Of a stretch of DNA of 64,000 bases, positions 49,199 through 60,907 are shown piece after piece. How positions within the stretch are numbered: the stretch's first letter is position 1; each line of letters begins with the position of its first letter. Below the pieces are notes generated by a model. It saw only the letters and a list, made by a program, of their open reading frames with translations, was not told the origin of the DNA and ran no database searches. Origin of the DNA: Sparassis latifolia (lineage: Eukaryota > Basidiomycota > Agaricomycetes > Polyporales > Sparassidaceae). Where the stretch lies: NCBI GenBank assembly GCA_018466975.1, contig CM031559.1, positions 2,666,001 through 2,730,000 on the forward strand, read 5' to 3'. Position numbers and translations under genes: made by a program.

Positions 49199-51689
49199 GG
49201 ACTTTCACTCTTTCTGAGAAAGGTTGTATCATATGCCTGTACTTCTGTGACTGGTTTCAGTGTAGCAATTGCGGAAAACATTCGTAGACGAACCGTGAGT
49301 CGTCTTCGACGCTTGATGGAATGATGCCGCGGGTCTTCAACTTGGTGAATGGGGCCGTCGTAGTGGTGTATCTGATAAGATACACTTCAGACTCGTCGCA
49401 GCTCCAGACGGCAGAACTGTTTCGGCGGTACTGACAGAGGCCTGCGTAAATTAGACGCTGCGATCACCGCACCTGGTGACGTATATGGTGTCCAAGTTCA
49501 ACTTCGACTCGAACTGTCATGCTCTCGTCTCAGGCATTTGTCTTTTCTATCGGCCGTCCTGGTTGTCTGAATTCAAGTGCCCACATAGTACTCATATCCT
49601 TACTGGAAGTACAGAAGGCTCAAGACTGGAAAGAATGATACACGTTGTGGAACTTGTTCGTCGACTTCGACCCTCATCATTGACCGTCCTTTGAAGGTAT
49701 TTATACGGCAGACCTGGCACCGCGGGGTTTCATTGAACATCGTTTTCATGTTTTTCTCCTCCGTATACTGCAGTTTTCCAGCCATTATCCGCGGGTCACC
49801 TCGTCTAGTCCAGCTCAACATTACACATTCACTCCCAGGGTTGTATGGTCGTCCATTGCGAATGCCCAGGAACACGACAATGCCTATTTTTATGTGTTTG
49901 TCAATACCAGGTATCGATCCTCCTCGATAAAAACGCGGTGCTTGTGCTGACCTTCCATCCGTCGTGTGATTTGCCACACAGATTTCCCTGGCGATACTGC
50001 AGAGTCCCAGTGGCAGCCTAGTGCTGTCCTCTGGAAATCGGCATGCTCTATGGCACACACTACCTCATACTAGTGGATCCTGTGTTGGGTACGTCTTGAC
50101 GGAGGTCGGTGTGACACCATGAAATATCTGTAGGACATCCGCCATCATGCTCACTACTGAAGTACGGGATCTTCGCAAAAGTCCGTCGGAGTTTTTAGGT
50201 AGCACGCTGTGCAAGTACGTCCGTTGAATTTGGGTGGTATAGCTGTGTAACTTAGCTCCTAGTTCTCTGAAATAGCTCTCCCGTTCTCAAGAAGCCTTCC
50301 AACCGGATGGTTGCAGATGTAGACGGGGCTCTCGATCTTCCATCGGCAATCCTTACTTCTCCAGCTCTCAAGATGAGGCTGAGGTTTTCCATGTGAATCG
50401 GCATAACTGTGCAACTCGTGTCTTATGTCTCTGAATCGGTACACAAGTTTCTATAACTCCCCAAGATGAAAGTGAGGCTGTCTATCTTAGCAGGGCATTC
50501 TATGGTGCGTTTAAAATGTATTCAGAGCCGCAGAGTGGACTGTCAGATCTGATGACTCGTTGTGGAAACCTTCCCAGTAAATGCCTAATAGTCGTGCTCG
50601 AGGTCCAGTTCAGGCGATTCGTGCTGTCATATCTCTGTGAAGGAAGTAAAGTACGAGGAAGCTCATAGGACCAGAAAATCGGCATGCCGACGGAGAAGAA
50701 GAGTTTTGTTTCGTCCTCAGATGGACTGACGGGGTGCCAAAGAAGTGATCGAAAGAGCGGTGAGAAAGGCCTGAGTCGTGGAAGCAGAGGCTTATTTTTG
50801 CGGATGGTACGTCGTCAACTTATGCCACAATTTCCCCTCAAGCAATCTGCTCTCTTAGTACAATGTGATCTGGGATGTTTCACTCCTGCGGAAACTTGTT
50901 CAACTTGGAGTTCGTTGAGCTCGGGCGATGCATCAGACAAAAGCTGCCTTTGGAAGATATTGTTTGGATGGTGAGCCTAGACAGGTCCGTCTGGTTGCAC
51001 TCAAGTTCCGACGAGCCCTTTGGGCTAATTGGTATGTCGTCACTTCCGATGCTTCGAAGCTACGGACCCGCAAATCCTGATTATCTTCGGGTCTACTTAC
51101 ATCGATGATCTTCATCAGATGTTATCAGATAATCTAGAATGCGCGACTGCGATGATCATCTCTTACGCTATCAGATAATCCAGGTTAGTGCTCATCATTT
51201 TATTGGCCGCGCCGCTGCACTCACCAACATTCGGTCTCTTCGTAGTTTACTCACTTGTCATCATGTCATTCACCCGTTCCTTTCACTAGAGCTGTCTGCT
51301 GCATGGACCTCTTGTTGTATGAAGTTTGTAGTTGGCATTTGCCACTTGCGGCCCATGTCATGTGCCACCAGGTGAGTCCGCTAAAAGCTTGTATGCCATG
51401 ATGACTTCATTGTCTCACCGCCAGTCTATGATCTAAGTGAGAACCTCGAAAATACTTACATCACCTTTCCGCAATTGTGTCAACAGCTGCATCTGAATCT
51501 TCTGGCTCCCACTGAGCGCTTCCGTCGTAGTGATTTCCAATCTCATCGACAGAGCAGTCGAACAGTCTTTAGGTCGAGCACATGTGTCCGGTACCGCGTC
51601 CTGAATATTTGATTATGCCGTTCCTATTCACCGTGGGCGCGATCAATGCTAGCCCTGGTAGACGTTTTTCCCTGCCACGCCTTCCCCCG
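49199..51689. other. Non-coding region between ferric reductase and its pseudogene
   Basis: 2.5 kb, no recognisable gene. Contains an inverted copy of the TATCTGATAAGATA motif at 49369-49383 and direct TTATCAGATAATC units at 51122 and 51169. The frames seen here look like chance. Confidence 0.4.
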
Positions 51690-52660
51690 GTTATTGTCAG
51701 CACTTAACGGGTAGTGGCCTTCCGCTGGATGCTGGAGATAGGAAGCTCGTATACGCTCAATCTCACAGAAGTATTCTATACTCGTGCATATATTATCATC
51801 ATCTTCACTTGGGAGTTCGTAAACAGTGAGTCGTTCGTAGAATTTGAGATGACCACTAACTGACATTGATTGCCCACCTACTAATATTTCTGGTGCGAAG
51901 CTAAATCTGGGCCAATCGTGCAGGCGCCATCGGGTCTGCTCAACTTCCTCTCATTACGGCCCTTGGTACGAAAAACAACGTTGTTTCCTGTGAATAATCA
52001 TTGTTTTTTTTGCCTGAGGAACAATCTCACTCTGCATGTTTAAGATATCATAAGTTCTGCGAAGGTAGTTGTTCCTGTCTGCTACATGGGAAGATTACTT
52101 ATTTCTTTCCACCGCAGTTGAATTACATGCATCAAACGACTTGACGAGTGATGTTTGTTTTACTTTGAGTCCACGATGGTGGGTGCTCTGAGAGTATCAG
52201 TCGACATTTTTTGCTGACAGCTATCGTGTTATTCCCTTAGTTCGTCAGGTGCGTCGAGTACACATTGTCTCTTGTGGAAATGTCGTCCGACCTGATCCTA
52301 CAGCCTCAAGCATCGCAATCTAAATGAACCACCTGTACTTCTGGCACAAATCCTCCGCAAGCTCCGATGGCACAGTGGGCCTTCTCTCCCGCCCCTCATC
52401 CGCCTCCAGCACTCCCGCCCCTCGCACTTCAACAGGAGCCCCGGCCAGACGGCGTATCTATTAATGCCGACCGTCTCTGCGCTGCCTTTCGAGGCGCACC
52501 CATTCACGATTGTGAGCATCGACACGACCAACGAGATTGGCGCCGCGGTGATCCAGAGAGGGAGCTTAGGGGCAACTCACCGTACTGGAAGGAGCTCGTT
52601 TTCCTGATCAATGTTCGGAAAGGGTTCACGAAGCGCCTGCTCATGTAGAACACTGTAGAA
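51690..52660 (+). pseudogene. Decayed duplicate of the ferric reductase gene
   Basis: Segments parallel the intact gene at 46844-49198 in the same order. 51709-51830 (VAFRWMLEIGSSYTLNLTEV, IIIFTWEFVNS) matches exon 1 and ends with the same GTGAG donor. 51913-51995 matches exon 2 (NRAGAIGSAQLPLITALGTK by the parental frame). 52117-52200 matches exon 4 with stops. 52322-52395 (NHLYFWHKSSASSDGTVGLL) and 52450-52640 (MPTVSALPFEAHPFTIVSID) match exon 6. The whole heme-2 exon and the 3' third are missing. Intron positions are kept, so the copy arose by DNA duplication, not retrotransposition. Multiple stops and frameshifts. Confidence 0.9.
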
Positions 52661-52906
52661 CTAAACGAACTGTAGCAGTACAGTAGACGAATGATCACGA
52701 ATCCAACGCTGTTTCCACAGTTTCGAATTCATTCCTGAGTCTGCCGCGCGGACTGTGGAGATGATAAGATTTGCCTCTTCTCGGGATCGTCCTTCTTTAT
52801 CGTCCTTCGATCATAACATGGGTCGTGGCTTTCCGCCGACCTTGATCAGCTGTACTATACGGTAGGCCGGCATCCTCGCAGTTGAGAAAACGGTGTCAGA
52901 AAAGAC

Positions 52907-54000
52907 ATGGAACCAGGCCTATCACCTATGTTATCACCACTGCTCGTTACTCTGGACCAAGCGCAGCGTATTCTAGATCACCATCGTAATGAATCGATGC
53001 CGATCTCCTCATTCGAGGAGGTAAAGGGCAGCGGATACAGGTCCAGCAACGTTCCTTTGCTTTCGTACGTGCTCAAACTCATGCCAAATACCGTAGCGCA
53101 TTTACACCGACGACAACCTACGAAGTTGTCCTATCCGACACCAGTGCGTACCTGCTCAAGGTAGCCAGAGCGCCCTCGAATCTTGCCGGAATATACGCCC
53201 CAAACACACTCGCTGCGGAGCACACATTCCTGCAGCAGCTGGCGCAGTACACCTCCATTCCGCAACCGACGCCGCACGCGCTCGACACCTCGCTGGCGCT
53301 CCTCCCGCACCACTACCTGCTGCTCTCGCGGCCGCGCGGCCTGCCGCTCTCACACGTGCGGGCGCGGGGGCTGCTCAGCGAGCGGCAAGCGCTCATGCTC
53401 CAGCTGCGCATGGGCGCGTACCTCAAGCAGCTGCACGGGGTGCAGAACGACTGGTTTGGCCTGCCGGCGCAGGCGGGGGATGCGCTTTACAGTTGGCAGG
53501 AGGCGTTCACGGGCCTACTTGAGGATCTGCTAGAGGAGGCCCACATGCGCGGCGTGGACGCGCCATATGCGGACGTGCGTGGGTTCCTCTCGCGCGCGAT
53601 CGGATTCTTCCTCTTCGACGACTGCGAGGTACCGTCGCTCGTGTCGTTCACGGGAGACGAGGACGCTGTCTTGCTCGATATTGACCCGGATGCGCCCGCG
53701 CAGGCAGACGAGGTCGTCATCACGTCATTCCTGTCGTTCTCGCATGCGCTTTGGGGGGACCCTCTCTTGGAGACACTGTTCCTCAATCCGAGCGCCGCAC
53801 TTGTGGAAGGGTACGGTGGACCGCTAGTACTTTTTGCACGTCAGAAGACGAAGCGAATCTGGTATACGCTGTTTCTGGCCGTGGCAGTGCTTGTGCAGGC
53901 GAAGCGGGAGGAAATGGCTGATGAGGACAAGAGGGTTGTGTGGGCGAGAGAGACACTGGCGAAGTGTATTGAGGATCTGAAGGACGCACCATGTTACTGA
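52907..54000 (+). CDS. Kinase-like (APH-fold phosphotransferase family) protein
   Basis: The main part is one open frame from about 53098 to the TGA at 53998-54000. It reads TTTYEVVLSDTSAYLLKVAR, AEHTFLQQLAQY, then LLPHHYLLLSRPRGLPLSHV, LRMGAYLKQLHGVQNDWFGL, SWQEAFTGLLEDLLEEAH, VPSLVSFTGDEDAVLLDIDP, and ends QKTKRIWYTLFLAVAVLVQA. LxKxA.. followed by YLLLSRPRG and LHGVQNDWFG is the pattern of fungal aminoglycoside-phosphotransferase-fold proteins, most of unknown substrate. The expected catalytic HxDxxxxN is replaced by LVSFTGDEDAVLLDID, which keeps the metal-binding D. The 5' exon (ATG at 52907) does not join in frame by any intron of normal size I could find, so the N-terminus is uncertain. 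GC-ended codons. Confidence 0.65.
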
Positions 54001-54193
54001 ACTTTATTAGACAGAAACGTCCGCTGACATGACTGAATATCGGTATGGTCAGAGTTCAAACTCGAATAACATGACGTGAATGAATTTCGCAGTACGCACG
54101 CGCTGGTCCGGCGTCGAGCATTACGAGGACTTGTAGACAGAAGAACTCATTGTATTTCCAAAGTAAAAGACGCACGTCGACGATGCCCCTGAG

Positions 54194-54543
54194 TCACTCC
54201 AGGCTGTATGTGTTTTTCTCCAACTGTAGTCCGTATTCTTAGTGCAGTCCTTGCCCCGAATGAAGAACATACCTCAGCCTCGAGTTCCCGTCTCACTCTC
54301 CACTCCTCGTCCGCCTTTATTACCACATGGTGATCGTCCAAGTCCTCGATGATGAAGCTCTCTCTCTCGTTCATGGTCAGTAAGATCTGCTTCACCGCAG
54401 AGTCACTGGCGGCGAGGTTAGGCGTCGTATGTCCGAATCTGAATACAGAGCTCTACTCACCATGTGAAAAGTACGCCTGACGACTTCTCGTTAGCGTTAG
54501 TAGGACTAAATGAATCTGGACACATGCCCTTGATTGCCTTCAT
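54194..54543 (-). CDS. TFB5: TFIIH subunit TFB5 (TTDA/GTF2H5)
   Basis: Smallest core subunit of TFIIH, needed for transcription initiation and nucleotide excision repair. Minus strand, four exons: 54543-54528, 54476-54461 (16 nt), 54405-54273, 54223-54194; phases fit, 64 aa, the family's usual length. The protein begins MKAIKG, continues VLFTCDSAVKQILLTMNERE and SFIIEDLDDHHVVIKADEEW, and ends ELEAELEKNTYSLE, a close match to known TFB5 patterns (FIIEDLDDxH). The first intron begins GCATGT rather than GT and has a perfect TACTAAC branch site; no GT donor gives this reading frame. Divergent from RKI1. Confidence 0.93.
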
Positions 54544-54881
54544 GTTCCACCGCGACAACTTATCGCTGTCAGTTCCACGCCACCCCCAGCGGGCTCAGAA
54601 GTTGCTCCGGTCTGAGACAAAATGCAAAGACCCGGCCCTGATATAGCTCTCCGCGCACACGGGTGTCGAGAGAGATCCAGATGACGGGAGGCGGAACGAG
54701 TAGGTGAGGTCACGTTCCAGTGCGGATGACTGAGGTGAGAGCGGGTTGTCTGGATATTTATCGCATGCGTCTCTGTCGACCTTTCGTCACCCCCGTACAT
54801 CTCCCACAATCACCCATACTCTTTCTCCGCCGCCCATATACTAGCCTTTACGCTCTACGCGTTCTCCGAAGACAACCCAGG
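54544..54881. promoter_or_regulatory. Divergent promoter TFB5 / RKI1
   Basis: 338 bp between the two start codons, so it must serve both genes. No certain TATA box. Nothing else identified. Confidence 0.6.
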
Positions 54882-56509
54882 ATGCCGATTCCACCCGCGA
54901 GCTTGACCTTGAACTCGTGAGTATATACCAGTCTGCGAGACTTCAGCACTGATCTTGGTCAAATTCACGACGTTTCTGGTGCTGTGCTGTGTCGCTATCT
55001 GCTGGGGTGTGTACACTTGTTGTACTCCTAACTCTTGCGATGGACATTCCAGCACTCAGCCACTTCGGCAACCACTAGCAGGCCAGAAAACTGGATTCAT
55101 CGCAACAAGTACGCCCCCACCTTTGATTTCGTCACAACCGAAGGGTACGCAGTTCCGTGTATATTGGTTGTGTGCACATAGTGATAAATAACACGTGCAG
55201 CGGTAACGGGTATTGAGGCTGCCAAGCGGCTCGCGGCGTGGACAGCAGTAGATAGACATGTATTACCGGAACATAAGGTATGTACCATGTGGTGAATTTG
55301 CGTCAGAGTGGTTGTGTTACTTGGACGTTGGGCGAGAAATCTGGCGAACACTGGGGTTACCCCGCAGTTGAATTTAAGTGTGCTGTCTCGTCCAGCAGTC
55401 CAATCTATCATCTTGTCCAGACAGCAAAGTTTTGATACATCCCTACACTATGCTGACATGTCGATGATTCGAAGGTTATCGGTATCGGCTCAGGTACGTT
55501 ATATCCATGGTACGAATGCCCCAGATTGACAGTGGCGTAGGTTCGACAGTCCCCTATGTAGTCGAGCGTATAGTTGCACAAGGCTCAGAAGTCAACAAGG
55601 ACCGTGTCTTCATCCCAACAGGTGCTCCAAATTACGTTCCCCATGGCTACACCTTCATAACACTCTTCTCCCAGGATTCCAATCCAAGGAGCTCATTGTG
55701 GAAGCACACCTGCGCCTCGGTGATATCGACCAATACCCCACCATCGACGTGACCATCGACGGAGCAGACGAGTTAGTAGGCCAGCCCAAGTGCCGTTTAT
55801 GACGCTCACTATTAGCACAGGGTAGACCACAACTTGAACGCCATCAAAGGCGGTGGCGCCTGTCATCTGCGCGAGAAGGTGCTCGCCGAAGCGGCCAACA
55901 CGTAGGTTCTCTAGCCCAGCCATTAAATTCCGCAGCTCACTCGCCGTAGCTGGGTCATTGTCGCGGACTACCGCAAGAATTCCGAGGTGCTCGGACACAA
56001 CGTGCGCTCTGTTCTCTCGCTCCAGGTATCGTGCGGACCTGACGAGAATCCCACAGTTCACGCAGGGCGTGCCGATCGAGGTCGCGCCGTTTGCGTACGC
56101 ACCGGTACTACAGAACGTGCATCTTCTCGGGTCGCCCAAGGCCGTGCTCCGTATGGCGAAGGCCAAAGCGGGCCCTGTCGTCTCGGACAACAGCAACTTC
56201 ATCATTGACGCGCCGTTCCCCGAGGAGATCATGCGGGACCCGTACACGGTGCGCATGCCTCGTTCCGGATTATTGATGTGGTCAGTATTGATGTTCGAGG
56301 GTGCAGCTCTTGACGCGCCTCAAGATGCTCACGGGCGTCGTCGAGGTCGGGCTGTTCTGCCATATGGCTAAGGCAGCGTACTTCGGGGATCAAGTACGTG
56401 ATACTCTTGTGAAATTGCAATTGCGCTCTAACGCATGTCGTTTACGCAGGATGGTAGCGTTACCGTTCAGTGGCAGGACGGACGCGTTGAGAAAGTCGGC
56501 AGCGAGTAG
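54882..56509 (+). CDS. RKI1: Ribose-5-phosphate isomerase (type A)
   Basis: Interconverts ribose 5-phosphate and ribulose 5-phosphate in the non-oxidative pentose phosphate pathway. Eleven exons: 54882-54916, 55053-55108, 55201-55277, 55475-55493, 55541-55621, 55675-55771, 55821-55901, 55950-56001, 56057-56248, 56307-56393, 56450-56509; all GT-AG and in phase, 278 aa. Motifs: GIGSGSTVPYVVERI (phosphate loop; G-S-G-S-T), VTIDGADEVDHNLNAIKGGG, ACHLREKVLAEAANTWIVVA and DYRKNSEVLG, GVPIEVAPFAY, SDNSNFIIDAPF. The catalytic acid and lysine of the IDGADE and KGGG loops are present. Exon 4 is only 19 nt. Shares a divergent promoter with TFB5. Confidence 0.96.
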
Positions 56510-58446
56510 CGCCGCATCTCGTTAGGTGTGTGCCGTCCCTGCTACTATGTTTACTCCTGCTTACCAGCACCTGTTCTTTCTCACAGAGATCGAGCGACGA
56601 CCTAGATGCACCGATTTTTAGATTTATTTGTTTTGATATAACGGAGGCGGCATGTACTCCCGTTAGAAGCTGATAAGAATGTATTCCATGTATCGTTCAA
56701 CCCAATGCAACGCTCATCACCATGTAACGCGAAGGCACCTGCCATATTTTGCAAAGCTTTCCGAACTTGCGAGGAGAGACGATGACATTTGGTCATATTT
56801 ACAGCTCTTTGCAGATGCTTGGACGAATCTAGCAGGTGTTGTGTTTGGCTGCCGCAAATACACCCGTTTTGGGAAGGTGGGATCGGGCGTTGAGTATCGG
56901 GACCTTCCTCGTATGGGTGCACGCCAGATAGCTGTCTCGTTTTCACTATTACTGTGGCACTGTGATGGTATAACTATAATACGACGGAGAGTTACAAGGT
57001 AAGAATATTTTTTTCAATGCTGTGCTTACTAGCAGCTGCTCTGTAGAGGAGTAGTGTCTCTGCAGAGCACCTGCCATATATATTCGGCAGAACCTTCCTA
57101 ACTTGGTAGGCGAGACATGAGGTTATTTGGGAGTATTTACATCCCTTTGCAAATGTTTTTCCTTGGATCTTGCAGATCTCACCGCGTGGTGTTTGGTCGC
57201 CACCCATATGCGGAAGGGGGGCCATCGGGCGTTGAGTATCGGGACCTTCCTCCTATGGGTCCTGGCCAAATAAACGATCTTCAGATCCAAGATCTAAGAT
57301 GTATCGTCAATTAAAGCGCACGTTGGCGTGCCGTCGACGTAACGCGTCTGTGCGGCTCGAAGCAACGCGTCAGTATGCCGAAACGACGCTTTGAACTAAC
57401 AATGGGTTTGTCACTTGCAGTGCATACTCGGACGCTTACCTCGAGGCCGCACGAAGCATATTCCTATGCACCTACCCGAGGAATCCTTGCACGAGTCACA
57501 ACTGGTTGGACCGCGGCTGTGTCCATTCTATTCAGGGCAGTTCCTCAGAACTCGACAGATCAACACCACCACCCAATTCTGTTAATTCTGAAGTCCAAGG
57601 GCGCCCAACGGTTTACAAAACTTCCCAAAACAGACTCTGCCGAGATGACGTAGCACGGCAGGGCTGCGGTACTCATACGCACTACTGCAACTAAGGCAAA
57701 TTCTTTCAGCGCCGCCGCACAACGCTTTGATCTGCAAGGCATCATGCATCAGTCCTGAGTTCAAAGCAACTTCAGATTGCCGTCTTCCATGCATCGCCGA
57801 CGCTTGCGCAAGCCGGCACATCTGCACTGCAACGTCAGCGCCGGAGGGCTAAAGCACCAGAAATCTGCCGAGAATCAAAGCGTCGTGCCGAGCAGACACG
57901 CCACAGTGACAACGGCAAGCTTGGATGCCCACGGTGCACGTGACGCTTCTAAGCGCCGAAGTCTCTGCCGCCACTATCCAAGCCCTACCTTGCTAAGTCA
58001 CTAAGTCACTTAGCTCGCTGGTCCACTCAAGCTGTACTTTGCCAGCACAGAAAATGCCGCCTGCTTACACGAAGTCATGTTATTTGGCCTGCCTTGCTGG
58101 CCCAGAGTTTATCTCAGGATGAGTAGAGCGCCGGTCAGTGCTCCGAGTTTGTTTCCTAAGCCTGAGCTGCTCACTAATCTCGGAGTCGCGTCGTCATGGC
58201 TCTCCTCAGGGTCCCATCGCGCAGGTCTGACGAGCAGTCTGCGTAGTCAGTGCTCTATGCAAACGGTCTTACCAATACTCCGCTAAGCTAATCCAAGCGA
58301 CGAGCAATAGGGGTAAGCGACTCTATATAGCGGTGGGCGATACATCTCATCCTTCATCCTCTACCACCAGTTCTTTGACAGCTGTCGGTGCATTTTATAG
58401 GTCACCTACAAGGCGCATACTCACATTTCCATCTCAAGTGTCGACC
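56510..58446. repeat. Non-coding region with diverged tandem duplication
   Basis: 1.9 kb, no gene recognised. Two related copies of about 205 bp: 56729-56935 and 57062-57265, both beginning CACCTGCCATAT and ending GGGCGTTGAGTATCGGGACC and TTCCTC-TATGGGT. Copies share order but differ by many indels. A TATATA box at 58324-58329 precedes the next gene by about 120 bp. Confidence 0.6.
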
Positions 58447-59387
58447 ATGTCAGCCACCGTCACAGCAGACTTAGTGTTCTTTTCCCATCCCAAGGATGGC
58501 TCTCCTCCCTTTATCTATGCGAGTGCTCCATCCAGCGGGGAGAAAAGGAACTGGGTTGGGGAACATCACGACGTCGAAATAGATAACGTCCGCGGGAAGC
58601 AGGGCACTTTCACTCTCGACAGCGCGGGTTTCCAGTTCGGTGACCAGGAGGCCAAGCACACCGCCTTCATCAGCGACGAGGACGTCAAGAAGGAATACTA
58701 TCCGGAGAGCATTGAGCTCGTCAAGAGTATAACGGGTGCGACTAGGATTGTCCCATTCGACCACAGTGTGTACACCTCACCTTTCACTCCGCATCGCGAA
58801 CTCCAAACTGACGTTCCATTGATAGCTATCCGCCGGAGACGGCCAGGCGAAGCTGACGACTCGCCCGACAAACGTCAGCCTGTCCCGCAGGCGCACGTCG
58901 ACCAGACGCCGCAGTCCGCTGTGGCACGCGTCCACCGCCACCTTCCTGCGTCAGACGTGCCAGGCCTGCTCAAGAAGCGCTTCCAGATCATCAACCTCTG
59001 GCGGCCCATCGACCACCCAGCGCTTGACTGGCCGCTCGCGCTGTGCGACTACAGCTCGATCGACCCTGCCGCGGACCTCGTCCCCGTCGCGCTGCGGTAT
59101 CCCGACAGCGACAAGGACGGCGTGACCTTCGGCGTCAAGTATAGTGAGGCGCAGCAGTGGAAGTATCTGCGCGGCATGCAGCCTAGCGAGTATGTGCTGA
59201 TCAAGTGGTGAGTGGATTCGCGGGGAGGGTGGGAGCCGTCTACTGACCGGTTGGCAGCTACGATTCGAGGAACGACGGGAAGACCGCTACGTTCACCCCG
59301 CATACCGCTTTTGCTGACCCGACCACCCCTGAGGGCACTCCATACAGGGAGTCCATTGAGCTGCGGCTGCTGGTGTTCTACGACTGA
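58447..59387 (+). CDS. CmcJ/AsaB-family (7alpha-cephem-methoxylase P8-like) protein
   Basis: Member of a fungal family named after cephalosporin methoxylase CmcJ and asaB; the biochemical role of most members is unknown. Exons 58447-58765, 58826-59207, 59258-59387; phases fit, 276 aa. The intron 58766-58825 is 60 nt with no stop, so it looks like coding, but removing it restores FDHTIRRRRPG where the family has FDHTIR. Conserved core: RQPVPQAHVDQTPQSAVARV, FQIINLWRPI (near-invariant), VALRYPD, GVKYSEAQQWKYLRGMQPSE, then CYDSR and AFADPTT, ending ESIELRLLVFYD. HVDQ and the trailing FADP resemble a metal site of a 2-oxoglutarate oxygenase fold. Possible hydroxylase or desaturase; inference. Confidence 0.85.
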
Positions 59388-60907
59388 AGAGCACTGGAAT
59401 GTAATTGTATAATTGCGACATAAATTTTGTATCTCACGATTCATGACTGCTGAAGTATTATTGATTTTGAAGGGCTCGGTGTGCTACGGGTTTGCATTCC
59501 CAGCGCAATGTGGATGTGGTTTGATTTCCTGGTGGGCCTGGCAGCGGGTCACGGTGGTGGCGCGGCGCTTCCTGATTTAGCCATTCCCACGCTCTCTCCC
59601 AACGTTTCGACCCACCACCACGAGCTTCTCGAGGTTTTCGTTCGCGAATAGGTTGTATAACAACTTATCGGGCAACAAGAACCTGGAGTGCTCGACGCTG
59701 CACTTTCATCGTGTATTCTTCGTCTCGGTTAATCTGCGCATCGCGGTATTGCCCGGGTTATCGTCGGACCTGCTGTCGTGGGCTCCGTTCGTGATACGAC
59801 GATGATGCCTCTTCGTTTGATAAGTCTAACTTCCTGAAGACTTCCGAGTAGTCTGTCTGCCTTCCTTCGCTGGACGATAGATCCGGATGGGAACCGCGAG
59901 AACGTTCTCGGCTGTAAGACGTCTTCTGACTCTCTTCTGTATTATGATGACTGATTATAACAGAGCTCTACAATTTTGTACAGATATTGATGCTCTCTAC
60001 GCGTTGTTTGGAGCCGCTGGAACAATTTTTGAGGCTGTAGACGCGTTCAGTTTCACGCGTCGTGATCACGTGCTGGAGCGCATCCAATATTGAACTCCGC
60101 ATCCTGTTTTGGGAAGGTGTTGTTGTCTCCCCCCCTCTCGTGATAACGCCCTTTTTGTGTCTTGAACCTCTTCTCTCACTATGTTCTGGCTGTCTTCACA
60201 GAATGTCTGCTTCCCTCTACCCTCTCGCTGCTTTTTGGTGGTCATATGTGGGCTACTCGAGGATCAGGATGCGCTCATTTATGGTCAGGTCGGCAAGCGG
60301 AGCCAAAGCCTGCCAAAGCATACCAACGCCTCAGACAACGAGGCAGACCAAACATCTCATCACACCAACACCTTCCATCTGTGTCCACAACTGCCAATAA
60401 TGGAAGGTCTCACCGCCCCTCGAGCGACTTGCCTTACGAGGCAGGTCTCGAGGTATCCATGCCAGGCAATTCACGCGTAGTCCGCGTGGATCGTGATGGC
60501 GATGCTAAAGATGAGATGGGTCACTGTTTGGTCCCTACTGTATATAGCACTATCCAATCCGCCAGCGCTAGTTCTCGACGACTTTCCTTCTATGGGGGGA
60601 GGTCCTCGCTTTGCTTCGGCGCTGTGCGCCTTTCTGCCCACGTCCCCCCCCGCTTAAATGGAGGGCGTCTACCCTTCCTCCCCTCATTCCCTCCCCTCAT
60701 CCCGAGCTGAGGATCCTCCCCCACCTATCGTGGACGCTTTAGTGCTCCCTCGCTTAGACCCTCTTGCGCTTACGCCTCCTCTTCCCCTACCCCCACCCCA
60801 CCCACCTCCGCCATCCCTGTCCTCATCGCATCCACTCTCCCCATCACTACCCTCAAAGCGTGTACCTCCTTCTCTACCCGCCAAGTATCCTCCTCCCCAT
60901 CGTCACC
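59388..60907. promoter_or_regulatory. Upstream region of the zinc-finger gene, C/T-rich core
   Basis: 1.5 kb. No protein of any known family in the frames 59887-60710. 60660-60900 is extremely C/T-rich (CCTCCCC, CCCACCCCACC runs) and ends 8 nt before the start codon, typical of basidiomycete core promoters without TATA. Confidence 0.5.
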
